Source: Sarcophilus harrisii
Lineage: Eukaryota; Chordata; Mammalia; Dasyuromorphia; Dasyuridae
Direction: 5' to 3'
DNA length: 64,000 nucleotides
Assembly (NCBI RefSeq): GCF_902635505.1
Contig: NC_045428.1
Location: 151,725,641-151,789,640 of the forward strand
A program made the position numbers and the translations under genes. Position 1 is the first letter of the stretch, and the number at the start of each line of letters is the position of its first letter. The notes beneath the pieces were generated by a model. It searched no databases. It was not told where the DNA came from and saw nothing but the letters and a program-made list of their open reading frames with translations. Below, piece by piece: positions 40,140 through 45,854 of this stretch.

Positions 40140-41721
40140 TCTCTTTCTCTCTGTTTCTCTGTGTATGTGTGTCTCTCTTTCTCTTTCTTTTTCTCTTGCA
40201 TGGTCTGTATCTCCCTTCTATTCCTGATATAATTCCATTGGGGTCCTTGAACATAGATTGTATTGAGATTCATAGGACTATTGCTCTAAACATCACTTTT
40301 CCTTTTTTTCTATCCACAGAAGCCCCTGACCAAAAACCCAAAGCATCTAAGAGTAAGTCACAATCTATTCCTAAACAGGCTTTCTTTTGGCCCTGGTCCT
40401 TATCTCATATCAGAGAGCACTTGAGCATATAGAGTTTTTAAACTGACTACCCATAAAACAGAAGATACTGATGAACTAATGTTAAAAATGAATTGTTCTC
40501 TCTTGCAAAGGTGTAAAGTTCTCAGTTTTCCAACAGAGAATTTCCCAGATAAAAAAACCAAAGTCACTTTGTCATCTTCAATAAAATGCTCTTTCTTTTT
40601 ATCTTTCTATCTTTCTGTCCATATCTTTATCTGTTTCCCCTCCATCTCCTTCCTCTCCCCTCACTCCTCTCTCTCTTTTTTATTTAAACCTCTGAAAAAG
40701 TTTTTTTTTTGTAAAACTGAAGGAAAGGAGAGATCTAATAAAAAATTTGTCCAAAAGGACAAATGCCTATTTAAATATTTATATTGAAAACACAAAATAA
40801 AGCAATGCTACCTTCTGGTCATATTTTTCACATATATATATATATATAGCCTCTTCTATGAGCTATATATAGCTATATATATATATATGAGTATATGTTG
40901 AGTATGAGTAAAGTTGAATCTAGATGCTATATATATATATATAGCATCTAGATTCAACTTTACTCATATTCCTGAATGAAGGAAAAGAGGGAAATAATAA
41001 ATAGAAGGATTGGCAAGATATTCTAGTCTTTTTTCTGCCCCTGAATTGAAGGGTTGCCTTTCTTTTGTTTTCCTTAATATTAGGCTAGTAGTGACATTAA
41101 GTAAGTCCAAATTGCCATTCTTTTTAAAGATTTTATGTTGGGAGAAACAATTTAAATTAGTTTTCACTATTTGTCTTTTGTGTTTTTCTTCTCAGGGAGT
41201 GAAAAATCTATCAGGGAAGTTAAAAGGGCTTATGTTTGCACTTCAACTAATTCTGAAGGCTTCATTTACAAGATACACATGATCTTAGGACCATGCCAAA
41301 GAAATACATCAGTTTTTATTGAGTGATGTTTTTCTAGTAGAATAATACTGCTTCAACTATGTACTCCAAGTACCTCTTTTTCAATTCTACTGCTATAGTT
41401 ATCCCCCATTATTTACTTAGGATTCAAAAGATGCTAAATTCTTTTATATCATGGTCACATTAGAGTTGTGACATCAGGCTGATCATAATAACATTTAATT
41501 TCCTATCTCTTATTTCCTTCATTTCTCATACCTCCTGTAGTTAATATATTATGTCAGCTTTGAAATAAATGGATGAGGTCTGGGTTTTATGACTGAAAAT
41601 GTAACCTCTGGCCAGATGGAGGCTTCTGTTCCTGATAGAATTCGACTGGGACCATTGAACATAGACTGTTCATATTCATAATTGAAAACTCTTGAGATTC
41701 ATAGGACTCTTGCCTTAGACA

Positions 41722-41781
<60 letters not shown>

Positions 41782-44456
41782 TTTTTACTCACAGGAAAGT
41801 CAAGAATACGACAGAAAATGGAAGAGTGTAAGTAACAGTCAATTCCTAAATGGGCTTTCTTTCCTTTTTTTTCTTTCAGCTTCAGCTCCTAGTTCTTGTC
41901 TCAAGTTATAGCTCATTTAGATATTCATTCTTTTAAAAGTGAATTCCCATAAACAGTGGGTACTGATGTACTAAGAATGTGATCATGTTTTCTTTTTTCT
42001 CTTGCTATTTCAGAAGTTTCTTTTTTCCACCAATTTCCCAAATCAAAAAAAAAGTCATTTTGTTGTATTCAATTACTCTTTCTTTTCCTCTCTCAGTCTG
42101 TCTTTCTATATCTCTTTTTCTTTCTGTCTCTCTTTCTTTCTGTCTTTCAGTTTCTGCTGGTCTCTCAGTTTCTTACTCTCTCAATATCTCTGTGTCTCTC
42201 TTTGTCTATGTATGTTTCTGTCTCTATCTTTCTTTTCTATATTTGGGCCTTCAAAGTAGTGTTAGAAGAGAGAAAGACAGAAATGTATTATCTAGTACCT
42301 GTCGTGTTCTCTTCTTTTTTATAATATAATGGTTCTCTGTGAGCAGGTTTCTTGGGGAGGTTTTCTGAAGGCAACCTTAGTTTCAGTTCTTTGTAATAAT
42401 CACTTCAAATGAAGCCAGCTGATAAAATCCAAACGTTTATTTTCTCCTTCCAAGTCTTGTCTCTTTCCTTGGGCCTAGTTAGCTTTCTTAGAGGCCTTTC
42501 TCCCTCCTTGGTTCCAAGAGCTTGTCTTTGTCACCTCCAGCTCCCTCTTGGCTCTCCATCTCCCTGAGCGCTCTGTGGCCCTGAGAGTTTCTTGCTTATA
42601 TGCTGTACCCTGAGTACACACCAATTATTATATCACTGGGAAGCCATTATTTATTGTAGGATTAAATCATTTCTAAACTAGATTTAACCATTGTCTCCTC
42701 AATTCCACTTAGTACCTTGTTTCAAGTTCTGGCCCATAATATCTCCTTGTAGGATCAGATCAATCATACTGAACCATGCTAAATTAGATAATTATTGTCT
42801 CTATCAACTCTAATGACTTAACACTTTGTAAGGATTCCAACAAGTACCCAAAAGACTAAATGCCTATTCCAAAGATTTATATCTAAACACAAAATAAAGG
42901 AATGGTACTTCCTGATTATATATTTCAACTTTAAAGCATCTTCATTTTTTCTAAGAAAGAACCCATCTCAGACATCCAAACATACTCTCACTACTGACTG
43001 TTCAAGGAGAGAGGGTAAGGAGAAATAATAGGATTTTAAAATGTTTCTAGACAGTGGTCCTTGACTTGAGAGAGTCAAATGGGATTTATTTCCATTTAAT
43101 TACTTTTCTTGTTGTTTTCCTTAGTATTAAACTAGTCATGAGATCAAATAAATCCAAGTTATCACTCTTTTTTTTTATTTGAGTGGGCAAGGAAAATCAG
43201 TTTGTATTAGTTGCTATTATTTTTCTTTTGTGTTCTTCTTAGTAGATGAAGGTTTTGTCAAGGAAGTGAAAGAGATTTATGTTTGCACTTCAACTAATTT
43301 TGAAGGCTTCATTTATGTAGACAAATGGTCTAAGAAGGTTCTCAATACCAAAAGCCAAAATATAAATTTATAGCAAAATTCAATTAGTTTTATTGAATAA
43401 CATTTTCCTAGATCAATCATACTGCTTCCACCATATCAGCTAGGTATTTCTTTTTTAATTGATTCTACCTGCAATGGTTACTCTCATTATTTACCTGGAA
43501 TTCAAAAGATGATAAACTATTTTATATCATTGTTATAGTACAGGAGATTAGGCTGATCACACAACATCTAATTTTCCTTCTATTTTGTCTCTATTTCCTT
43601 CACTTCTTATACCTTTTTGTATTTAATGTGTCATGAGAGCTTGGAAATGAATGGGATGAATTCTGTATTTTATGACTAGATATGTGACCTCTGGCCAGGT
43701 GGATACGTGCGTTCACTGGCATCCATCCACTTGAACATAGATTGTCCTTATCCACAAATAAAAACTCTTGAGATTCATATCATTCTTGCCCTAAACATCA
43801 CTCTTTCCTTTTTTCCCTATCCTTAGTAGCTTCATGCTAACAACCTGCTATGCCTGAATGTTATATATCCTAAATCATTCTTTCCTTTCTTTCTCCTTGT
43901 AGTCAAAAAAAATATGGTAAAAAGGAATAAAAAAATAAGAAAAAGTCTTCGGAACAAAGCAAGGACTCAGAGGATTCGGAGAAAATATAGTGAGTAATGT
44001 GATCGTGAATTGAATCCATTTTAACTCTTTAAGGTACTAAACATTTCTCTTCTCAATGAACCAAAGTCTAGATTTTACCATACACTTAGCATCACTCCAT
44101 TTTGTGTCATCATCCACATCCTAGATTTGTGCTTTGATTTGCTTCATCTTCACAGTAAATTCCTCCCACATAATTTGCTCATTTTTGCTTTGAGTCAGGC
44201 TTCTCATTGATTAAAGAGATCTGTGATAAAAAATATGTCACCATGCAATTCCATTTCTGTAGTAATAACATATTTTTACTCATAGCATTTTGCATCTTCC
44301 TTCTGTGGTTTCTCATCCCTACTTAGATTCTCTCCCTAAGTTTCCTCCATTTCATTAATGCCTGACTACTTTCCTCTCATAAATACTAGAGTCTGAATCC
44401 AAGTCAGTCTCTCTTGTGTTTGAGTTTCTTCTGTTTTTCTTTCAGGGACTGAATAA
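6040..44456 (+). CDS. secreted PRP-like protein encoded by many phase-1 mini-exons (whole-gene entry; exons listed below)
   Basis: The span covers a signal-peptide exon, a long series of 18-33-nt exons with AG/GT borders, an 87-nt basic exon and a stop exon. Every intact exon begins with two bases completing a codon and ends with one base opening the next, so any exon can be skipped without shifting the frame. The repeated peptides are P, Q, A, S and E rich (PAQSEQQPAE, QAQTQQPAAPE); lysine rises toward the 3' end and the tail is strongly basic. The leader matches placental salivary proline-rich proteins, and the neighbour is a TAS2R42-like receptor, as at the human PRB locus. A role in saliva or another secretion is inferred. 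The placental genes keep their repeats in one exon, so this architecture is unusual. An alternative is a secreted P/Q-rich gene unrelated to PRPs. Splicing has not been tested. Confidence 0.75.
6137..6225 (+). repeat. copy B of an about 85-bp dispersed repeat
   Basis: It matches the 4555-4640 copy through ACTGGTTTATTGTAAG and lies 18 bases past the exon 1 donor, so the two copies bracket the promoter and exon 1 in direct orientation. Confidence 0.7.
6360..6484 (-). repeat. MIR/CORE-SINE fragment (Mar1-like)
   Basis: TTTAAGGTTTGCAAAGTACT, then a Ca-rich ACAATAACTGTGGGAGATAG and CCCCATTTCGCAGATAAG are diverged MIR-type text, here in the orientation opposite to the copy that follows. Confidence 0.7.
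6485..6752 (+). repeat. MIR/CORE-SINE copy, near full length
   Basis: The order is CTTGGAGTTAGAAAGATC, GAGTTCAAATCC, CCTCAGTTTCCC, then TAATAGCACCTGC and a tail TAAATGCTAG, which is MIR/THER1 from head to tail. It abuts an opposite-strand copy on its left. Confidence 0.75.
7440..7580 (-). repeat. unnamed interspersed repeat fragment
   Basis: The text around CAAGGAGGACTAGCACC and CTCCAAGAAGCTGTAG is the reverse complement of text at about 59.42-59.57 kb. It interrupts the first intronic duplicon. A retroposon is likely; the family was not recognised. Confidence 0.5.
8529..8546 (+). CDS. mini-exon, 18 nt (E-P-V-A-P-E)
   Basis: A pyrimidine-rich acceptor TTCTTTCCACAG precedes it and GTAAGT follows. 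With the G carried from exon 1 it reads GAA-CCT-GTT-GCA-CCT-GAA-C. It is shorter than the other mini-exons, lacking the x-Q-x-x-Q half. It belongs to the first duplicon. Confidence 0.7.
9792..9824 (+). pseudogene. decayed mini-exon (E-Q-A-S-Q-Q-P-V-E-P-E)
   Basis: Thirty-three bases in phase 1 with a usable acceptor (CTACCTATAG), but the donor reads C|ATGAGT, so +1 is A instead of G. The coding frame is open, implying recent loss of splicing. Confidence 0.65.
10752..10784 (+). pseudogene. decayed mini-exon (Q-P-S-Q-Q-S-A-Q-P-E)
   Basis: The acceptor CTACCTACAG and 33-nt open frame remain; the donor is C|ATAAGT. Confidence 0.65.
11257..11758 (-). mobile_element. solo LTR, endogenous retrovirus fossil (class II-like)
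   Basis: A 502-bp block begins TG and ends CA and is flanked by the 6-bp direct repeat TAGACC (11251-11256 and 11759-11764). It cleanly interrupts an intronic duplicon. AATAAA on the minus strand gives its orientation, antisense to the host gene. Six-base target duplications are usual for class II (ERVK-like) elements. No internal genes remain, so this is a solo LTR. It inserted after the duplicons formed. Confidence 0.75.
12622..12654 (+). CDS. mini-exon, 33 nt (x-A-P-N-Q-E-P-A-A-S-E)
   Basis: Acceptor TTCTACCACAG, donor T|GTAAGT. The last base is T instead of the usual C, as from CpG decay on the other strand, which spared the donor. With next exon starts of CA the joint codon is TCA (Ser); joined to an exon starting AA or AG it would be a stop, so its splicing partner matters. 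Confidence 0.65.
13117..13185. repeat. (TA)n/(CA)-rich microsatellite
   Basis: Alternating TA of about 28 bases passes into TATATACACACATA-type repeats, at the same place in the duplicon where CA repeats stand at 20.1, 23.2, 30.2 and 33.0 kb. Confidence 0.9.
14051..14083 (+). pseudogene. decayed mini-exon, both splice sites lost
   Basis: The 33-base homolog (Q-T-N-Q-Q-P-A-E-S-E in frame) follows CTACCTACCA, where the acceptor AG is gone, and is followed by C|ATGAGT in place of the donor. Confidence 0.6.
15315..15347 (+). CDS. mini-exon, 33 nt (P-Q-P-N-S-Q-P-A-A-S-E)
   Basis: Acceptor TTCCACCCACAG and donor C|GTGAGT are both good. Starts with CA, so it is compatible with preceding exons ending C (Pro) or T (Ser). 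Confidence 0.7.
16172..16204 (+). pseudogene. decayed mini-exon (A-S-S-Q-Q-P-D-V-S-E)
   Basis: Acceptor ACTACCCACAG is present; donor has become C|ATAAAT. Frame open, 33 nt. Confidence 0.6.
17631..17663 (+). pseudogene. decayed mini-exon, both splice sites changed
   Basis: The position matches by flanking homology. The acceptor CAG reads CTG and the donor reads T|ATAAAT. Thirty-three bases, still open. Confidence 0.5.
18276..18299 (+). pseudogene. decayed 24-nt mini-exon (P-Q-S-Q-Q-P-S-E)
   Basis: Acceptor CCCACAATAG, donor C|ATAAGT. It is nine bases shorter than its neighbours by an in-frame loss, so it bridges the 33-nt and 30-nt exon classes. Confidence 0.6.
19666..19698 (+). CDS. mini-exon, 33 nt (Q-S-Q-T-Q-D-P-V-A-S-E)
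   Basis: Acceptor TACCACCCACAG and donor C|GTAAGT are intact. Phase 1 at both ends. Confidence 0.7.
20995..21024 (+). pseudogene. decayed 30-nt mini-exon (P-A-Q-S-E-Q-Q-P-A-E)
   Basis: Acceptor TTCTATTCACAG followed at once by a second CAG; donor C|ATAAGT. It is 93 bases upstream of an intact copy, a two-unit version of the 123-bp array farther on. If its intron is not removed, the pair cannot be read as one exon because of stops. Confidence 0.65.
21118..21147 (+). CDS. mini-exon, 30 nt (P-A-Q-S-E-Q-Q-P-A-E)
   Basis: Acceptor CTCTCCACAG|CAG, a NAGNAG site, and donor C|GTAAGT. The sequence equals the consensus of the large array. Confidence 0.75.
21552..21897 (+). repeat. 171-bp tandem duplication inside an intron
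   Basis: The segment with TTCATATTTACACTAAGCAT and GAATGGACCCATCTCAGGCC occurs twice (GAATGGACC at 21601 and 21772) with very few differences, so the duplication is recent compared with the duplicons. Confidence 0.85.
22608..22640 (+). pseudogene. decayed mini-exon (S-P-S-Q-Q-P-V-G-S-E)
   Basis: Acceptor TATACTACCCACAG retained; donor C|ATGTTA. First member of the SPSQQ type that alternates with the PAQSEQQ type. Confidence 0.6.
23190..23222. repeat. (CA)n microsatellite
   Basis: About fifteen CA units follow a TA run. It is at the same site in the duplicon as the CA runs near 20.13, 30.22 and 33.03 kb. Confidence 0.9.
24339..24365 (+). CDS. array mini-exon 1, 27 nt (P-Q-S-E-Q-Q-P-A-E)
   Basis: The usual CACAGCAG has become CACATCAG, so only the second AG is available; the exon therefore starts three bases later and lacks one Ala. 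Donor C|GTAAGT. Confidence 0.65.
25292..25321 (+). CDS. array mini-exon, consensus 30 nt
   Basis: CTTTCCACAG|CAG acceptor, C|GTAAGT donor, peptide P-A-Q-S-E-Q-Q-P-A-E. Matches the consensus at every base except the silent AGT/AGC serine codon. Confidence 0.7.
25534..25563 (+). CDS. array mini-exon, consensus 30 nt
   Basis: Both splice sites and the P-A-Q-S-E-Q-Q-P-A-E frame are intact; a third unit follows 123 bases on but has lost one base of its exon. Confidence 0.7.
26662..26691 (+). CDS. array mini-exon, consensus 30 nt
   Basis: CTCTCCACAG|CAG acceptor and C|GTAAGT donor. It directly precedes another clean unit, defining the 123-bp period. Confidence 0.7.
26785..26814 (+). CDS. array mini-exon, consensus 30 nt
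   Basis: CTTTCCACAG|CAG acceptor, AGC serine codon, C|GTAAGT donor. Confidence 0.7.
28367..28396 (+). CDS. last array mini-exon, consensus 30 nt
   Basis: Intact sites and frame. Downstream the sequence returns to the long intron of the duplicon (TAGATCATTTGACATTTATG), as after the copy at 21118. Confidence 0.7.
29690..29722 (+). pseudogene. decayed mini-exon (S-P-S-Q-Q-P-T-G-S-E)
   Basis: Acceptor ACTACTCACAG retained, donor T|GGAAGT. SPSQQ type, 33 nt. Confidence 0.6.
31073..31102 (+). CDS. mini-exon, 30 nt (P-A-Q-S-E-Q-K-P-A-E)
   Basis: CTATCCACAG|CAG acceptor, C|GTAAGT donor. One Q is replaced by K compared with the array consensus. Confidence 0.7.
31196..31225 (+). CDS. mini-exon, 30 nt (P-A-Q-S-E-Q-K-P-A-E)
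   Basis: It lies 123 bases after the previous exon, with the same Q-to-K change, so the two arose by local doubling. CTCTCCACAG|CAG acceptor, C|GTAAGT donor. Confidence 0.7.
32542..32574 (+). CDS. mini-exon, 33 nt (Q-S-P-S-Q-Q-F-A-G-S-E)
   Basis: Acceptor TATGCTACCCAG and donor C|GTAACT, the latter weaker than GTAAGT. The only SPSQQ-type exon with GT retained; a Phe replaces the usual Pro. Confidence 0.55.
32990..33064. repeat. (TA)n and (CA)n microsatellites
   Basis: A TA run of about 18 bases is followed, after a short spacer, by about sixteen CA units at the recurrent duplicon site. Confidence 0.9.
33890..33919 (+). CDS. mini-exon, 30 nt (P-A-Q-S-E-Q-Q-P-A-E)
   Basis: CTATCCACAG|CAG acceptor, C|GTAAGT donor; single unit, not doubled. 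Confidence 0.7.
35244..35276 (+). pseudogene. decayed mini-exon (S-P-N-Q-Q-P-A-G-P-E)
   Basis: Acceptor ACTATCCACAG, donor C|ATAAGT; frame open. Confidence 0.6.
36012..36044 (+). CDS. mini-exon, 33 nt (Q-A-Q-T-Q-Q-P-A-A-P-E)
   Basis: Acceptor TTGTCTCCACAG, donor A|GTAAGT. The last base is A, so there is no CpG at the donor and the next joint codon becomes AAA (Lys) if joined to 40320. Confidence 0.7.
36837..36869 (+). pseudogene. decayed mini-exon, both splice sites lost
   Basis: Homologous 33 bases with peptide A-P-T-R-Q-P-A-A-P-E; acceptor position reads ACAA, donor reads C|ATAAGT. Confidence 0.55.
36973..37396 (+). mobile_element. unidentified about 420-bp insertion with an A-rich end
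   Basis: The duplicon text TTAAAGATCA breaks off and resumes with ATCAGTAGCCAGAAAC after about 420 foreign bases ending in AAAGAAAAAAA. A short direct repeat ATCA and the A-rich end fit a retroposed copy in + orientation. The content (for example CAAGTTGCCTTTTCTAATAT) was not recognised and holds no convincing reading frame. Confidence 0.45.
37576..37642 (+). repeat. (CT)n microsatellite
   Basis: An uninterrupted CT run of about 65 bases grown from the CT/TCTG tract present in every duplicon. It continues as impure CT-rich sequence to about 37890. Confidence 0.95.
38818..39480 (-). mobile_element. 5'-truncated L1 3' end
   Basis: A T-rich start (reverse poly-A) leads into L1 3' UTR and the ORF2 C-terminus; the minus-strand frame at 39188-39412 contains GYMNVMEYYCAIRNDEQEYF, like the MEYY-AIKNDE block of mammalian L1 ORF2. 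It splits a duplicon between GCTTCAAGCTTC and CAAGTTTCTATTCC. Confidence 0.75.
39613..39645 (+). pseudogene. decayed mini-exon (V-P-N-Q-Q-P-A-A-P-E)
   Basis: Acceptor TTCTACCCATAG usable, donor C|ATAAGT, frame open. Confidence 0.6.
39986..40150 (+). repeat. (TTTC)n then (CT)n microsatellite
   Basis: About seventeen TTTC units are followed by long CT runs, again at the pyrimidine tract of the duplicon. Confidence 0.95.
40320..40352 (+). CDS. mini-exon, 33 nt (K-A-P-D-Q-K-P-K-A-S-K)
   Basis: Acceptor TTCTATCCACAG and donor A|GTAAGT. Same size and place as the Q-rich exons but with Lys at four positions, the start of the basic C-terminal part. Confidence 0.7.
40903..40968. repeat. perfect 66-bp palindrome
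   Basis: Two 33-base arms (40903-40935 and 40936-40968) are exact reverse complements with no spacer; the centre is alternating TA. The outer arm text is TATGAGTAAAGTTGAATC. More TA and AGCTATATAT repeats lie just upstream from 40830. Confidence 0.9.
41724..41782. repeat. (CA)n/(TA)n microsatellite next to an acceptor
   Basis: About 23 CA units and a short TA run sit between the usual CATCAC block and the acceptor at 41794, taking the place of the normal pyrimidine tract except for its last dozen bases. Confidence 0.95.
41795..41827 (+). CDS. mini-exon, 33 nt (R-K-S-R-I-R-Q-K-M-E-E)
   Basis: Acceptor TTTTTTACTCACAG and donor T|GTAAGT. Its flanks align with the other duplicons, yet its codons are basic and no longer P/Q rich. 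The terminal T joins TC of the next exon to give Phe. Confidence 0.65.
42300..42842 (-). mobile_element. solo LTR, endogenous retrovirus fossil (class II-like)
   Basis: A 543-bp block from TG to CA is flanked by the 6-bp direct repeat AGTACC (42294-42299 and 42843-42848). AATAAA lies on the minus strand, so it is antisense to the host gene like the LTR at 11.3 kb, with which it shares end text such as TTCTGGCCCATAA. No internal region is present. Confidence 0.75.
43827..43859 (+). pseudogene. decayed mini-exon with an internal stop
   Basis: Aligned by its flanks to the other exons (ACAACCTGCTATGCCTGAAT). It carries a TAA in the expected frame and its donor region reads T|GTTATA. Confidence 0.55.
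43903..43989 (+). CDS. C-terminal basic exon, 87 nt
   Basis: Acceptor TTTCTCCTTGTAG and donor A|GTGAGT bound 87 bases. In phase 1 it reads F-K-K-N-M-V then KRNKKIRKSLRNKARTQ and R-I-R-R-K-Y: 15 Lys/Arg and no acidic residue in 29. The tail contains a dibasic KR that could be a processing site. Such a tail could bind mineral, mucin, DNA or membranes, or be antimicrobial; the sequence alone does not decide. Its acceptor aligns with the CTTGTAG motif found about 50 bases after the mini-exons in many duplicon introns. Confidence 0.75.
44446..44456 (+). CDS. last coding exon (R-T-E-stop)
   Basis: Acceptor TGTTTTTCTTTCAG; the A from the previous exon plus GG gives Arg, then Thr, Glu and TAA. The 3' UTR runs on for about 125 bases. 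Confidence 0.75.
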
Positions 44457-44555
44457 GAAGATGGATATGAGGATGGCATCATGAAAATCCAGTACCCTAG
44501 TATAATAGGAAAGTGTGGACATCATGACTCCCCTCATTCCTGTATTTAAAACGCA

Positions 44556-44561
44556 AATAAA
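44556..44561 (+). terminator. poly(A) signal of the mini-exon gene
   Basis: AATAAA stands 100 bases after the stop, with a T-rich GTTTTTTGCTTCTTCTTCTC downstream element at about 44580, placing cleavage near 44575-44585. Confidence 0.75.
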
Positions 44562-44734
44562 CTAAAATGAGCATCAAAGTTTTTTGCTTCTTCTTCTCCT
44601 TATGAGTTTATGTGTCTCTGGACTTGAAGGGCATTAAATTCTATATTTAGGGGACATAGATATATCTTAGCTGCCTCCAGAATATTCTACAGATGTACAG
44701 CCCTCTGGGTCCTAAATTTATAAATTCACATGGA

Positions 44735-44965
44735 AAGCCAAGGGCCAGCGAGTTAGTTCTTTGGATCTGGAGTCAAGAAGAAATCTGGCCTCAGATACTT
44801 ACCATCTGTGTGACTCTAGCAAGTCAGGTTACACTTAATCTGCCTCACTTCTATAAAATAAAGATGAACTGGAGAAAGAAATAACAAACCTTCCTAGCAT
44901 CTTTGCCAAAAAACTCAATGGGAAAAAAAATGGCATGATATAGAATCAGATGGCAAGTAGGAGAA
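44735..44965 (+). repeat. tRNA-type SINE, marsupial
   Basis: CTGGAGTCAAGAAGAAATCTGGCCTCAGATACTTACCATCTG-type text followed by CTGGAGAAAGAAATAACAAACC and AGCATCTTTGCCAAAAAACT matches the common marsupial SINE that ends in a 'tctttgccaaga-aaccc' block, from memory. Confidence 0.7.
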
Positions 44966-45039
44966 TAAATGTTTGATTCCTATCTTTACTAATTTTACTT
45001 GATATATAATCTTAGGCAAGTTACATAACCTCTCTGGTC

Positions 45040-45800
45040 CCCATCTATTCAAGCAGTCTTGGGACTTGGAGAGATTTTTACAGGATGCAAGCGGGTCAGA
45101 AAATGATCAAAGCACAATGTCTTTATTAGTATCCAAAACAATGAACCCAATGAAAGGCTTAAGGCCTCATGTGAAGAACCTGGGGATAAGGGGAGAGAGA
45201 ATGGGACAGTGGAAGAGGCTTTCAGGACAAAAGAAATCTTGTAGTTATCGGTTGATAGAATGGATCAGAGAGAACCATTGTCTCAGTCATCAGAATGGAA
45301 GTTGTCAGGTCTGGTTGTGATGGTCTTCAGACCACAGCCAGAAGTAGAGGAACACCATGAAATAATGATCCTGTTAGAGGTTTTCCTCTACATTTGGCGG
45401 GCCCAAATTCCCCCCAGCTCTCATTACTTCTCTTAGTTAGCAAGAATTAAGCTTTCCCTTTTTGTCACCTCCACACCAGCATAGTTCAAATGGCACAGAC
45501 AAAGGCCATAAATTTGACAGGAAGGAAATAGATTTTTGATCCTTGCTCACAGGTTCTGAATTTCTCCTCTAGCATCATAGGCAGAAAGATGCTAAGCATT
45601 GGTGAGAAACCCTCCTAAAGCTCTTGAAAGTGCAAAAGGGAGAGCTTTCAGTAACTTTCCTGTCCCCTCTTTTTGAGGGAGTATATTTTCCTCATATGCC
45701 TTCCTGTGAACTTACTTGAGACAAAACTTTCTTCCTGGTTTTACCCTGGGTCACTTACCTTCGTGAGGAATGGTTTCTTTTCAATTTAGCCATCTGTCAA
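45040..45800. other. intergenic, unassigned
   Basis: Moderately GC-richer text with a single open frame at 45066-45320 that has no domain and reads like repeat-derived sequence. A minus-strand AATAAA-like signal near 45120 hints at an LTR but no ends or target repeats could be fixed. Confidence 0.4.
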
Positions 45801-45854
45801 AGAGATTAATGACCAATGCTGCCAAAGAGCTGGTATCCATAGGATCACTGAATC

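Larger units (their letters stand above)
6780..43900 (+). repeat. tandem intragenic duplicons carrying the mini-exons
   Basis: About twenty diverged copies of one unit fill the gene. In order after each mini-exon come a pyrimidine tract with CTTTCTTTCCTTTTTCCTTG, a block with CATTATTCTCTCTTGC, TTTGATGTCTTTGATGAAAT, a CT/TCTG-rich tract, TTCAGATGCTAAAAAG, TTAAATGCCTATTCAAAAGA, GGACCCATCTCAGGCCTA, TTGGATTGATTTCTATTAA, AGATGATAAACTATCTTA, GGATGCTTGTATTCCTGA and then a pyrimidine-rich acceptor. Spacing between neighbouring exons is about 0.9-1.7 kb unless an insertion intervenes. These blocks account for nearly all the otherwise gene-free intronic sequence. Within 21-36 kb two exon types alternate, giving a higher-order period near 2.7-2.85 kb. 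Confidence 0.85.

Noticed and set aside
39884-40432. 182-residue frame with long Ser/Leu and Phe-Leu-Ser runs
   Set aside because: It is the TTTC and CT microsatellite read in frame, joined to intron text and the mini-exon at 40320.
45066-45320. 84-residue frame and a possible LTR around it
   Set aside because: A minus-strand AATAAA-like signal was noticed, but no terminal TG/CA pair or target repeat could be fixed, and the frame has no recognisable domain.
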